Made by a program: the position numbers and the translations under genes. Below, one piece after another: positions 42,164 to 50,061 of a stretch of 64,000 nt of DNA (position 1 is the stretch's first letter; every line of letters starts with the position of its first letter). The notes under the pieces are model-generated. The model made no database searches. It was not told the origin of the DNA and saw nothing but the letters and a program-made list of their open reading frames with translations. The DNA is from JAIBJN01 sp963802795 (GTDB lineage: Bacteria > Actinomycetota > Thermoleophilia > Gaiellales > Gaiellaceae): positions 124,001 through 188,000 of the forward strand of contig CAWDJV010000002.1 in assembly GCA_963802795.1 (NCBI GenBank). Reading direction: 5' to 3'.

Positions 42164-42985
42164 GTGGCGCGCTCGCTGTTCATGCCGGAGATGACGAATC
42201 TCGAGGTGCGCGAATACTTCGAAGGGGGAGGGCGGACGGTGATCGTTCCCGTCGGCTCGACGGAGGACCACGGCGATCACGGCCCGCTCTGGACGGATGT
42301 CTACATCCCCATGGAGGTGGCGAAGCGAGCCGCTCCCGAGCTCGATGCGCTCGTGGGGCCACCAGTGCCGTTCGGGCTCGCGGCCGACCATCGCGGCGCG
42401 AGTGGACTCGTGTACCTCCGTCTGGAGACGTTCATCGGGCTCCTTCGCGACGTCTGTGTGACGCTTGCGGAGGCCGGCTTCCGACGGATCGTGCTGCTGA
42501 ACGGCCACTACGTGAACTCGTGGGCGATGCAGTACGCCGCAACGCAGTTCTTCGACGAAATGCCCGAAAGCACGCGCGTGTATCCGTTCGCCTACTGGCA
42601 GGCCTTGCCGCCAGACCAGGCGGAGGCGTACCTCTCCGGGACCGCCGGAATCCACGCGAACGTGGGGGAGACCTCCATCGTGCTCGCGATCGACCCGAGC
42701 CTCTGCGACATGGAGCGGGTGCGCGACTACGTTCCCGAGCTAGGTGATCTCCGCACCAATCCATTCGCGCTGCTCGATCCCATCTTCCTTGCCACGCCGG
42801 GGTCGTTCTGGTCGCTCCTCGAGGAGGGCGGTGGGACGTGGGGTCGCCCGAGCGAGGCCACCTCGGACAAGGGCGAAGAGTTCCTCGGCTGGTGCAGTCG
42901 CGCCGTCATCGACCTCTTCCGGGACATGGAGCAGGTGCACGACCGGATCGAACCAGGCTACCGCGAGGCCGCGCGCAAGCGATGA
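42164..42985 (+). CDS. Creatininase-family hydrolase
   Basis: 273 aa from GTG with AGGAGG upstream. The metal set of the family is present: PVGSTEDHGDHGPLWTD gives Glu34, His36 and Asp45, NGHYVNSW (about 113-120) replaces the usual NGHGGN, and HANVGETS supplies the last Glu. Besides creatinine, relatives hydrolyse the C-C bond of 3-dehydro-scyllo-inosose or act in peptide and guanidine metabolism. The neighbours favour a sugar or cyclitol substrate over creatinine. ATGA overlap with the dehydrogenase gene. Confidence 0.85.
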   Translation: MARSLFMPEMTNLEVREYFEGGGRTVIVPVGSTEDHGDHGPLWTDVYIPMEVAKRAAPELDALVGPPVPFGLAADHRGASGLVYLRLETFIGLLRDVCVTLAEAGFRRIVLLNGHYVNSWAMQYAATQFFDEMPESTRVYPFAYWQALPPDQAEAYLSGTAGIHANVGETSIVLAIDPSLCDMERVRDYVPELGDLRTNPFALLDPIFLATPGSFWSLLEEGGGTWGRPSEATSDKGEEFLGWCSRAVIDLFRDMEQVHDRIEPGYREAARKR

Positions 42986-43986
42986 TCGGGCTCGCGATCG
43001 TCGGCGCAGGCTTCATGGGCTCCGCTCACGCCGGCAACTATGCGGGGCTCGCGGAACGCGTCGATGTCCGGTGGGTGTGCTCCCGGAGTCGGGACCGTGC
43101 GGCCAAGGTGGCTGACTCGCTCCGTGCCTCCGTGACGAGCGATCTCGACGAGGTCCTGCGCGATCCGGACGTTGACGCGGTCGATATCTGCCTGCCGACG
43201 TACCTCCATCGGGAGGCGGCTGAGCGGGCCTTCCGAGCGGGCAAGCACGTCTTCCTCGAGAAGCCGATTGCGCTCACGCCCGAGGACGCCGAGGCCATCG
43301 TTCGGGCGGGGGAGGAGAGCGGTCGTGTGTTCATGGTCGGGCTCGTGCTGCGTTTCTGGCCCGAGTACGTGGAGCTCGGGCGCCGGCTCGCCGCCGGTGA
43401 GCTCGGCCGGCCGCTCGCGGTCTCGACCCACCGCCTCTCGCCACCCGCCGACTGGAACGACTGGATGGGCGACCCGAGCCTCGACGGCGGGGTGCCCGTC
43501 GACCTCCTCGTGCACGACTTCGATCAGATGAACCGGCTGCTCGGCAAGCCGACGAGCGTGTTCGCGCGCGAGCCGACGCCTGGCCACGTCGTCGCGACCG
43601 TGACGTACGACGGCGCCGAGGGGATCGCGGAGGGCAGCATGCGAATGCCCGGCTCGTATCCGTTCTCGAGCAACATCCGGGTCCTGTGCGAGGGAGGCGT
43701 GGCCGAGTACGCGTTCCGCGCCGTTCCCGCAGTCGAGGGCGAAGGAAACATCGGCGGCGTCGACCCGTCCGCCGGTGGCCTCAGGCTGTACCGTCCCGGC
43801 GCCGAGCCCGAGACGATCGTGCTCGAGGCGGTCGACCCCTGGGGCCCCGAGATCGCCCACTTCGTGGAGTGCGTCGAGCAAGGGCGCGTGCCGCAGGAGG
43901 GAACCGGCGAGCAGGCCCGGGCCGCGCTCCTCGTCTCGCTGGCCGCCAACCGGTCACTGGAGAGCGGCCGCCCCGAACCCGTCTAG
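42982..43986 (+). CDS. Gfo/Idh/MocA-family dehydrogenase
   Basis: 334 aa, ATG overlapping the creatininase-family stop. Rossmann motif AIVGAGFMGSAHAGNY, catalytic FLEKPIALTPEDAE and the substrate-side GGVPVDLLVHDFDQM with its His. It resembles myo-inositol 2-dehydrogenase-type proteins in length and order. It closes the plus-strand operon and converges, 44 bases later, with the large minus-strand operon. Confidence 0.87.
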   Translation: MIGLAIVGAGFMGSAHAGNYAGLAERVDVRWVCSRSRDRAAKVADSLRASVTSDLDEVLRDPDVDAVDICLPTYLHREAAERAFRAGKHVFLEKPIALTPEDAEAIVRAGEESGRVFMVGLVLRFWPEYVELGRRLAAGELGRPLAVSTHRLSPPADWNDWMGDPSLDGGVPVDLLVHDFDQMNRLLGKPTSVFAREPTPGHVVATVTYDGAEGIAEGSMRMPGSYPFSSNIRVLCEGGVAEYAFRAVPAVEGEGNIGGVDPSAGGLRLYRPGAEPETIVLEAVDPWGPEIAHFVECVEQGRVPQEGTGEQARAALLVSLAANRSLESGRPEPV

Positions 43987-44029
43987 AGCCGATGCGCGCT
44001 CGGCCACCGGCCTCGACGCCGGGGCCCGC

Positions 44030-45196
44030 TCAGCGATAGGCAACCTCCTCCCGTCGCCCCGACTCGGACGAGCGGACGATCGCGTCGCAGACCTCGGCTG
44101 CGCGGTACCCGTCCTCGAAGGTCGCTCCGTGCGGGCCGACCTCGCCGTCCTCGGCGATCGCCTGCAGGAGGTGGTGGAGCTCGTGCACGAAGGAGTGCTC
44201 CCAGCCGATGATGTGGCCGTGCGGCCACCAGTGCTGCCAGAACGGGTGGTCAGCCTCCGAGACGAGCACGCTCCGGAACCCCTGCGCGCGGTCGCCGGGC
44301 GTCGAGTCGCGCAGGTTCACCTGCAGCTCGTTGAGGCGCTCGAGGTCGAACGCGATCGAGCCCCTGGAGCCGTTGATCTCCCACGCGAAGGCGTTCTTGC
44401 GCCCGGGGCAGAATCGTGAGGCCTCGATCGTCCCCACCGCGCCGCCTTCGAACGCGACGACTGCCTCGAAGGCGTCGTCGACTTCCCGGCCGGCCTTGAA
44501 CGTCCGGGTCGTCCCGCTGACGGATTCGATCTCTCCCACGAGGTAGCGGGCCAGGTCGATCACGTGCGCGCCGAGGTCGCCGAGTGCCCCCGAGCCGGCC
44601 GCGTCCCGCTCGAAGCGCCACACCTCGTCGTCGATGTCGCCCCACTCCTGCAAGTAGCGGCCGCGGAAGTGGTAGATCTCGCCAAGCTCGCCCGCCTCGA
44701 GCATCTCCCGCGCCAGCCGCACGGCCGGGACGAAGCGGTAGTTGAAAGCGCACATGTGCTTCACGCCCGCCGCCGCGACCCGCTGCCAGACGTCGTAGCT
44801 CTCGTCGGCCGTGCGCGCGAGCGGCTTCTCGCAGACGACGTGCTTGCCGGCCTCGGCCGCGGCGATCGTGGGCTCCGCGTGCAGGTTGTTCGGCCCGCTG
44901 TTGTCGAAGAGCCCGATCTCGTCGCTCGCGACGAGCTCGCGCCAGTCCGTCGCGTAGCCGGCGAAGCCGTAGCGGCGCGCGGCCTCCGCGACCGCCTCCT
45001 CCGTCCTCCCCGCGACCGCGACGAGCCGCGGCACGAGCGGCGGCGGCCAGGTCATGTACGCGATCTTCCGGTACGCGTTCGAGTGCGCCTTGCCCATGAA
45101 CGCGTAGCCGAGCATGCCAACGCCGATCTCCCGGAGCTCGGCCGCGCCGCCGGCCTCGCCCATCGTCACGAATCCGACCCGCTTCTCCTCGGCCAT
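44030..45196 (-). CDS. Gfo/Idh/MocA dehydrogenase, levoglucosan dehydrogenase (LgdA)-like
   Basis: 388 aa. Rossmann start GVGMLGYAFMGKAHSNAYRK, catalytic VCEKPLARTADESY, then HMCAFNYRFVPAVRLA, FRGRYLQEWGDID and GDLGAHVIDLARYLVGEI. From memory these blocks closely follow LgdA, which oxidises the C3 hydroxyl of levoglucosan. An identity search is needed to be sure. It is the final gene of the 15 kb minus-strand run and lies 2 bases after a TIM-barrel isomerase gene; LgdA also works with such barrels. Confidence 0.85.
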   Translation of the reverse strand: MAEEKRVGFVTMGEAGGAAELREIGVGMLGYAFMGKAHSNAYRKIAYMTWPPPLVPRLVAVAGRTEEAVAEAARRYGFAGYATDWRELVASDEIGLFDNSGPNNLHAEPTIAAAEAGKHVVCEKPLARTADESYDVWQRVAAAGVKHMCAFNYRFVPAVRLAREMLEAGELGEIYHFRGRYLQEWGDIDDEVWRFERDAAGSGALGDLGAHVIDLARYLVGEIESVSGTTRTFKAGREVDDAFEAVVAFEGGAVGTIEASRFCPGRKNAFAWEINGSRGSIAFDLERLNELQVNLRDSTPGDRAQGFRSVLVSEADHPFWQHWWPHGHIIGWEHSFVHELHHLLQAIAEDGEVGPHGATFEDGYRAAEVCDAIVRSSESGRREEVAYR

Positions 45197-45198
45197 CG

Positions 45199-46197
45199 CT
45201 ACTTCCTCTCGTAGGCCGCGTCGAAGGCGACCGTGGACGGCTCGAAGTCGGTGCGGCGCACGAAGGCGAGCGCGTCCTGCGCGCCCCACTCGCGGTCCAT
45301 GCCCGCGTCCTCCCACTCGATCGACAGCGGACCGTCGTAGCCGATCCGGTTGAGGGCACGGAAGAGCGACTCGAAGTCGACGTCGCCGTGGCCGGGCGAG
45401 ACGAAGTCCCACCCACGGCCCGCCTCGCCGAAGTTGACGTGGCCGCCGAGGATCGACTTGCGTCCGTCGAGGGTCTTGCGGGAGTCCTTCACGTGCACGT
45501 GGTAGATGCGGTCGGCGAACTCCTCCACGAAGGCCGCCGAGTCGAGGAACTGGTGCTCGAAGTGGCTCGGGTCGAAGTTGATGCCGAAGCCGGGCCGGTT
45601 GTCGATGGCCTCGAGCGCCTTCCGCGTCGTCACGAAGTCGTAGGCGATCTCCGTGGGGTGCACCTCGAGGCCGAAGCGGACGCCTTCCTCGTCGAAGACG
45701 TCGACGATCGGGTTCCAGCGCTCGGCGAAGTCGCGGTAGCCCGCCTCGACCGCCTCGAAGTCATTGGGCGGGAAGGAGTAGATGAGGTGCCAGATCGACG
45801 AGCCGGTGAAGCCGTTGACCTGCTCGACGCCGAGCTTGGCCGCCGCTCGAGCCGTGTCCTTCATCTGCTCGGCGGCGCGCTGCCGGACGCCCTCGGGGTC
45901 CCCGTCGCCCCAGACGTCGGGCGGGAGGATCGCCCCGTGGCGCTCGTCGCACGGGTCGCAGATCGCCTGGCCGACGAGGTGCGCGCCGATCGCCCAGCAG
46001 CCCAGGCCGTTGCGCTCGAGGATCTCGCGGCGGCCCTCGACGTAGCCGTCCTCCGCGAGCGCGCGGTCGACCTCGAAGTGGTCTCCCCAGCACGCGAGCT
46101 CGAGGCCGTCGAAGCCCCAGGACCCTGCCTTCTCGGCGAGCTCTTCGAGCGGCAGGTCGGCCCACTGGCCGGTGAAGAGAGTGACGGGTCTTGCCAT
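45199..46197 (-). CDS. TIM-barrel sugar phosphate isomerase/epimerase family protein
   Basis: 332 aa. Barrel metal ligands: Glu in LEVHPTEIAYDF, Asp/His in FDPSHFEHQF, His in YHVHVKDS and Glu in LSIEWEDAGMD. The length and the HVNFGEAGRGWDFVSPGHGD segment belong to the AP_endonuc_2 group that usually sits beside Gfo/Idh dehydrogenases. Such pairs act on 3-keto sugars as isomerases, lyases or hydrolases. Two bases separate it from the dehydrogenase gene. Confidence 0.85.
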   Translation of the reverse strand: MARPVTLFTGQWADLPLEELAEKAGSWGFDGLELACWGDHFEVDRALAEDGYVEGRREILERNGLGCWAIGAHLVGQAICDPCDERHGAILPPDVWGDGDPEGVRQRAAEQMKDTARAAAKLGVEQVNGFTGSSIWHLIYSFPPNDFEAVEAGYRDFAERWNPIVDVFDEEGVRFGLEVHPTEIAYDFVTTRKALEAIDNRPGFGINFDPSHFEHQFLDSAAFVEEFADRIYHVHVKDSRKTLDGRKSILGGHVNFGEAGRGWDFVSPGHGDVDFESLFRALNRIGYDGPLSIEWEDAGMDREWGAQDALAFVRRTDFEPSTVAFDAAYERK

Positions 46198-46210
46198 CGG
46201 CAGGTCTCCT

Positions 46211-47017
46211 TTACGTGGATGTGGTGGTCGTGGCGGTCCCGTTCGCGCGGACGAGCGAGACGCCGGCCCTCGAGTATTCGGCGAAGATCTCTTCCGCGAG
46301 GCCGTCGTTGACGACGATCGCGTCGAGCTCCTCGGCCGGGACGATGGAGAGCAGCGAGCTGCGGCCGAACTTGGAGGAGTCGATCAGCCCCACCGTGCGC
46401 GCCGAGACGGCGCGGGCGGCGTTGAGCGTGTCCGCCAGCTCGCGGCGCGTGGTCGTGAGGCCCTTGTCCAGGCTCAGGCCGGCCGACGAGATGAAGGCGA
46501 TGTCGAAGTTGAGCCCTGCGAGGAACTCGACCGCCCAGCGCCCGCCGATCATGCGCAGGTTCTGATCCACCTCCCCGGGGGTCACGATCACGTGGACCGA
46601 TTCCGCGTGCAGGTCGAACGCGATCGCGGGCGAGTTGGTCACGAGGGTCAGAGCCATGGGCGGCGTGCGCTCGAGGCGCCTGGCGAGCGCCAGCGAGGTC
46701 GTGGAGGAGTCCACGAAGATGGTCGACCCGTCCTCGACCAAGCGTGTCGCGAACGCCGCGATCGCTTCCTTCGCCGCGCGGGCCTGGCGCAGTCTCGCCG
46801 TCCAGTCCGTCTCGATGGTGGGCCCGTCGCCTGCAAGAGCCCGCGCTCCGCCGTGCACGCGCTCGACCAGGCCTTCTCCGGCGAGCCGCTCGAGGTCGCG
46901 GTAGACCGTGATCGCCGAGACTCCATGCTCGTTGGCCAGCTCGGCCACCGAGGCCCCGCCGGAGCCGCGGATGCGCTCGAGGATGCTCGAGCGACGGAGC
47001 TCCGCGGGAACGGGCAC
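46211..47017 (-). CDS. DeoR-family transcriptional regulator
   Basis: 268 aa. N-terminal DeoR helix-turn-helix (GGASVAELANEHGVSAITVYR) followed by a DeoRC effector domain (FVDSSTTSLALARRL, VTNSPAIAFDL, FISSAGLSLDKGLTT). Members are usually repressors relieved by a phosphorylated sugar. It lies within the operon between the creatininase-family and isomerase genes, so autoregulation of the whole 15 kb unit is likely. The inverted repeat before livH-type gene 59279 is a candidate target. Confidence 0.88.
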   Translation of the reverse strand: MPVPAELRRSSILERIRGSGGASVAELANEHGVSAITVYRDLERLAGEGLVERVHGGARALAGDGPTIETDWTARLRQARAAKEAIAAFATRLVEDGSTIFVDSSTTSLALARRLERTPPMALTLVTNSPAIAFDLHAESVHVIVTPGEVDQNLRMIGGRWAVEFLAGLNFDIAFISSAGLSLDKGLTTTRRELADTLNAARAVSARTVGLIDSSKFGRSSLLSIVPAEELDAIVVNDGLAEEIFAEYSRAGVSLVRANGTATTTTST

Positions 47018-47021
47018 CTCC

Positions 47022-47892
47022 CTACACCCGCTCCCTGAACTCGCGCCGCTCGATCTCGACCTCGAGCGGGCGGAACTCGTCGATGGCCGCGACGAGATGG
47101 TCGGCGAAGCGCTCGAGCGCCTCCTCGCCCTTCTCCGCAGTCGCGCGCATCGGGTTTCCGATCACGCCTGTCTTCGAGAACTCGGCGTGATCCATCGGGA
47201 AGACGAAGTACTGGTAGCCCTGGAACTCGGTGTCCGGGGCCCCGTCCTGCTTGATGAAGCTCTCCGGGAGCCAGGGCGGCGCCTGCGCCCGGTCGTCGAC
47301 GGCGCGGTCCATCCGCACGAGCGCCGCGTCGTGCGCGAGCACCTGCGACGTCTCGAGCTCGCTCGCGTGCCAACCGGGCGTCTCGTCGGGCGGGTTCTCG
47401 AGCAGGTCGCCGAGCAGGCCCATGTAGCGCTCGGCGTACGGCTTGTAGAGAGCGACGAACGCACCCGTCTCGTAGCGCACGCGGCGGAGCAGCGGGTCGA
47501 TGATCTTCGTGTTCGAGCCGTGCCCGTTGACGAAGACGAGCTTGTTCCAGCCGTGGTGGATGAGGCTGCGGCAGATGTCGTACCAGGCCTCGACGAGGGT
47601 CTCCGCCCGGAACGTGATCGTGCCGACGCCGGCCTCGGTCTCGCGCATGTGCTGCGGCGAGTAGCCCGCCCAGAACGGCGGCGCGTAGGGGACGTCGGCC
47701 TTGAGCGCCGCCCGCCGTGCCACCTCGAGCGCGGTGATCGTGTCGGTGCCGAGCGGCAGGTGGGCGCCGTGCTGCTCGCAGCTCCCGATCGGGACGAGCA
47801 CGATGTCGGAGCGGTCGAGGAACCACTGGATGTCCGGCGGGGCCAGGTCGAGCAGGCAGTGCGAGGCCGGCCGGTCGGAGCTCCTTAGGCAT
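47022..47892 (-). pseudogene. Creatininase-family hydrolase, frameshifted near the start
   Basis: From a GTG at 47801 the frame gives the family core: VPIGSCEQHGAHLPLGTD (Glu, His, Asp ligands), FVNGHGSNT and WHASELETSQVL. In-frame sequence upstream (CLLDLAPPDIQWFLDRSDIV) is clearly part of the protein but has no start codon. An ATG at 47892 with GAGGAG upstream (MPKELRPA) lies one frame away. One extra base in the CCGGCCGGCC tract near 47866-47877 explains this, and the span is 3n+1. About 289 aa repaired. It overlaps the Tm-1-like gene stop. Confidence 0.8.
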
Positions 47893-49126
47893 GGGTGGAC
47901 TCCTCGACGAGGGACAGGTAGCGCTCGACCACGAGGTCTGCGAGCGCAGGGTCGTTGACGTGCGTGTCGACGGGCTCGAACGGGATGTCGGGCCGCAGGT
48001 CTCCCGCCAGCGCCTCGAGGAAGGCGGCATCCGCCTCGGGATCCCAGAGATCGCCGCCCTCGACGTCGGCCAGCGAGAAGCCCCGCGTGGGCGCGACGAC
48101 GCGGACGGGCCCGCGCGCCCCGTTCAGGCGCTCGGCGACGATGCGGCCGAGCTCGGCCATCTCGTCCGACTCGAGGCGGACGAGCGTCGCGACGGGGTTG
48201 TGGTAGTAGCGCTTGCGCCCGTCGTACCGCGCGGGGACGGTGTCGGGCGCTCCCTGGTTGAAGAAGTCGACACAGCCGGGGACGACTACCTGCGGCAGGC
48301 CGTGCTCGCCGGCCACGCGGAGGCGCTCCTCGTCCGTGGCGTGGATCCCGTCCAGGAGGCTGTTCGCCAGCTCGGAGAGCGTGTAGTCGATCACGCCGGC
48401 GAGCGCGCCTGCCGCGGCGAGACGCTCCATCGCGGGGCCGCCGACGCCGTTGGCGTGGAAGACGACGGGCTCGAGCCCGGCCTCCTCGAGCGCGAGGCGG
48501 ATGCGCGTGACGGCCGGCGTCGTGTGGCCGAGCATGGTGATCCCGACCGTCCCTTCGCCGAGCTCCTGCACGGGGCGCCCGGCGTCCCGTGCCATCCCGA
48601 CCACGGCCGCGGCCGCGTTGTCGAAGACGGCCCGCGCGATCGGGTTGAGCCCGAGGATGTCGACGACCGAGTGCATGACGAGCGTGTCCGTCTCGCCCAC
48701 GAACGGGCCGAACGGCCGCCGCCCCGACGCGCTCGGCGAGACGATCAGCTTCGGGACGCCGACGGGCAGGGCGCGCATGGCCTCCGCCCCGAGGAGCGCG
48801 CCCTCGGCGCCGCCGAGGCAGAGCGCGCCGTCGATCTTGCCCTCGAGCCAGAGGCGGAGGAGCACTGCCCGCACGCCCTCACGCATCAGCTCGACCGCCC
48901 GCCCGCGGCTTCCGGCCGAGCGGACCTCGTCGAGCTCGAAGCCCGCCTCGCGCGCGACCTCGCGGCGCGAGACGTCCGGCGCGCAGTCCTCGGCCTCGCC
49001 GAGGATGCCGGAGTCGACGATCACGGCCTCCGCGCCGAGCGCCCGCAGGCGCTCGGCGACGTACGCGATCTCGGCTCCCTTCGTGTCGAGGGTGCCGATG
49101 AGGGCGATGCGGGGCCGGCCGGCTAT
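47885..49126 (-). CDS. Tm-1-like ATP-binding domain protein (UPF0261), diverged copy
   Basis: About 413 aa. It matches the UPF0261 family: ALIGTLDTKGAEIAYVAERL at the start, ALPVGVPKLIVSPSASG, TMLGHTTPAVTRIR and FHANGVGGPAMERL. The glycine-rich loop reads LGGAEGALLG where the second copy (52862-54091) has LGGSGGTALA, so nucleotide binding may differ. No ATG, GTG or TTG exists near the expected start; ATA at 49126, inside the previous stop ATAG and well placed after GGAGGGG, is the best guess. The family has no established reaction. Confidence 0.8.
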   Translation of the reverse strand: MAGRPRIALIGTLDTKGAEIAYVAERLRALGAEAVIVDSGILGEAEDCAPDVSRREVAREAGFELDEVRSAGSRGRAVELMREGVRAVLLRLWLEGKIDGALCLGGAEGALLGAEAMRALPVGVPKLIVSPSASGRRPFGPFVGETDTLVMHSVVDILGLNPIARAVFDNAAAAVVGMARDAGRPVQELGEGTVGITMLGHTTPAVTRIRLALEEAGLEPVVFHANGVGGPAMERLAAAGALAGVIDYTLSELANSLLDGIHATDEERLRVAGEHGLPQVVVPGCVDFFNQGAPDTVPARYDGRKRYYHNPVATLVRLESDEMAELGRIVAERLNGARGPVRVVAPTRGFSLADVEGGDLWDPEADAAFLEALAGDLRPDIPFEPVDTHVNDPALADLVVERYLSLVEESTHA

Positions 49127-50037
49127 GCCGGGCTCCCCTCCAGCGCTCCCATCTTGCTCCGCAGGAAGTCGATCGACTCCTGGACGTACCGGTCGTAGAG
49201 GGCGTCGGGCACCGCGCCCGTCCCGTGGTCGCGCAGGAACTGCTCCAGGCCGGCCGAGGCTTCGGCCTCCGAAGCGTCGGCGATCTCGGTCCGCTGGGAG
49301 ACCCGGCTGCGGTCGAGCGGGACGACGAACTCGACGGTGAGGTAGTCGTCGTAGCCGACCTCGGCGAGGGTCGTGACCAGCTTGTCCCAGTCGAGCGCGC
49401 CCTGGCCGCACGGCATGCGGTTGTTGTCGGCCACGTGGACGTTGACGAGCTTGTCGCCGGCGGTCTTCAGCGCCTCGGACCAGTCGGCCTCCTCGATGTT
49501 CATGTGGAACATGTCGAGGCAGACGCCGCAGTCGCCGCCGACGTCCTCGGCGAGCGCGAGCGCCTGGTCGTGGCGGTTGAGGAAGTAGGTCTCGAAGCGG
49601 GTCAGCGGCTCGAGCGCGAGGCGAACGCCTTTCTCCTCCGCATGGGCCTGGCACTCCTTGAGGCCCTCGACCGCCCACTGCCACTCCTCCTCCGGAGAGG
49701 CCATCGGCGTGATCTTCCCGACCGTCGAGGGGACGACCGTGAGGATCCTGCCGCCGAGCGCGCCGATCAGGTCGAGCGTGTCCTTGACGTACTGGATCGT
49801 CCCGACGCGGACGTACTTGTCCTCGTGCACGAGGTCGCGGCCCCCGACCATGATCGTCACGGAGCCCCAGCATTCGAGGCCGTGCTCGTCGAGGAGGGAG
49901 CGGACGTGGCCGGCGTCGTAGACGGCCGGCTCGCCCGCGATCTCGATTCCGTCGTAGCCCGCCCGCGCCAGCCGCGAGATCGTCGTCTCGATCGGCTCGG
50001 GCCTCATCCAGTTGTGCATCGCCACCTTCAACGCCAT
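49123..50037 (-). CDS. TIM-barrel epimerase (D-tagatose/D-psicose 3-epimerase-like)
   Basis: 304 aa. Barrel with metal ligands Glu in LALEPLTRFETYF, Asp and His in CLDMFHMNIEEAD, and His in NVHVADNNRMP, followed by VEFVVPLDRSR. The NxR and EADW arrangement is that of ketose 3-epimerases and related sugar isomerases. The stop sits at the start of the Tm-1-like gene, so the two are coupled. Substrate unknown. Confidence 0.84.
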   Translation of the reverse strand: MALKVAMHNWMRPEPIETTISRLARAGYDGIEIAGEPAVYDAGHVRSLLDEHGLECWGSVTIMVGGRDLVHEDKYVRVGTIQYVKDTLDLIGALGGRILTVVPSTVGKITPMASPEEEWQWAVEGLKECQAHAEEKGVRLALEPLTRFETYFLNRHDQALALAEDVGGDCGVCLDMFHMNIEEADWSEALKTAGDKLVNVHVADNNRMPCGQGALDWDKLVTTLAEVGYDDYLTVEFVVPLDRSRVSQRTEIADASEAEASAGLEQFLRDHGTGAVPDALYDRYVQESIDFLRSKMGALEGSPA

Positions 50038-50061
50038 GTCTCTCCCTCCTCGTCGGATGCC

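Noticed and set aside
42164..42985. True creatininase for creatinine use
   Set aside because: No creatinase, sarcosine oxidase or hydantoin genes are nearby and the NGHGGN motif is changed to NGHYVN; the sugar context makes an inosose-type hydrolase more likely.
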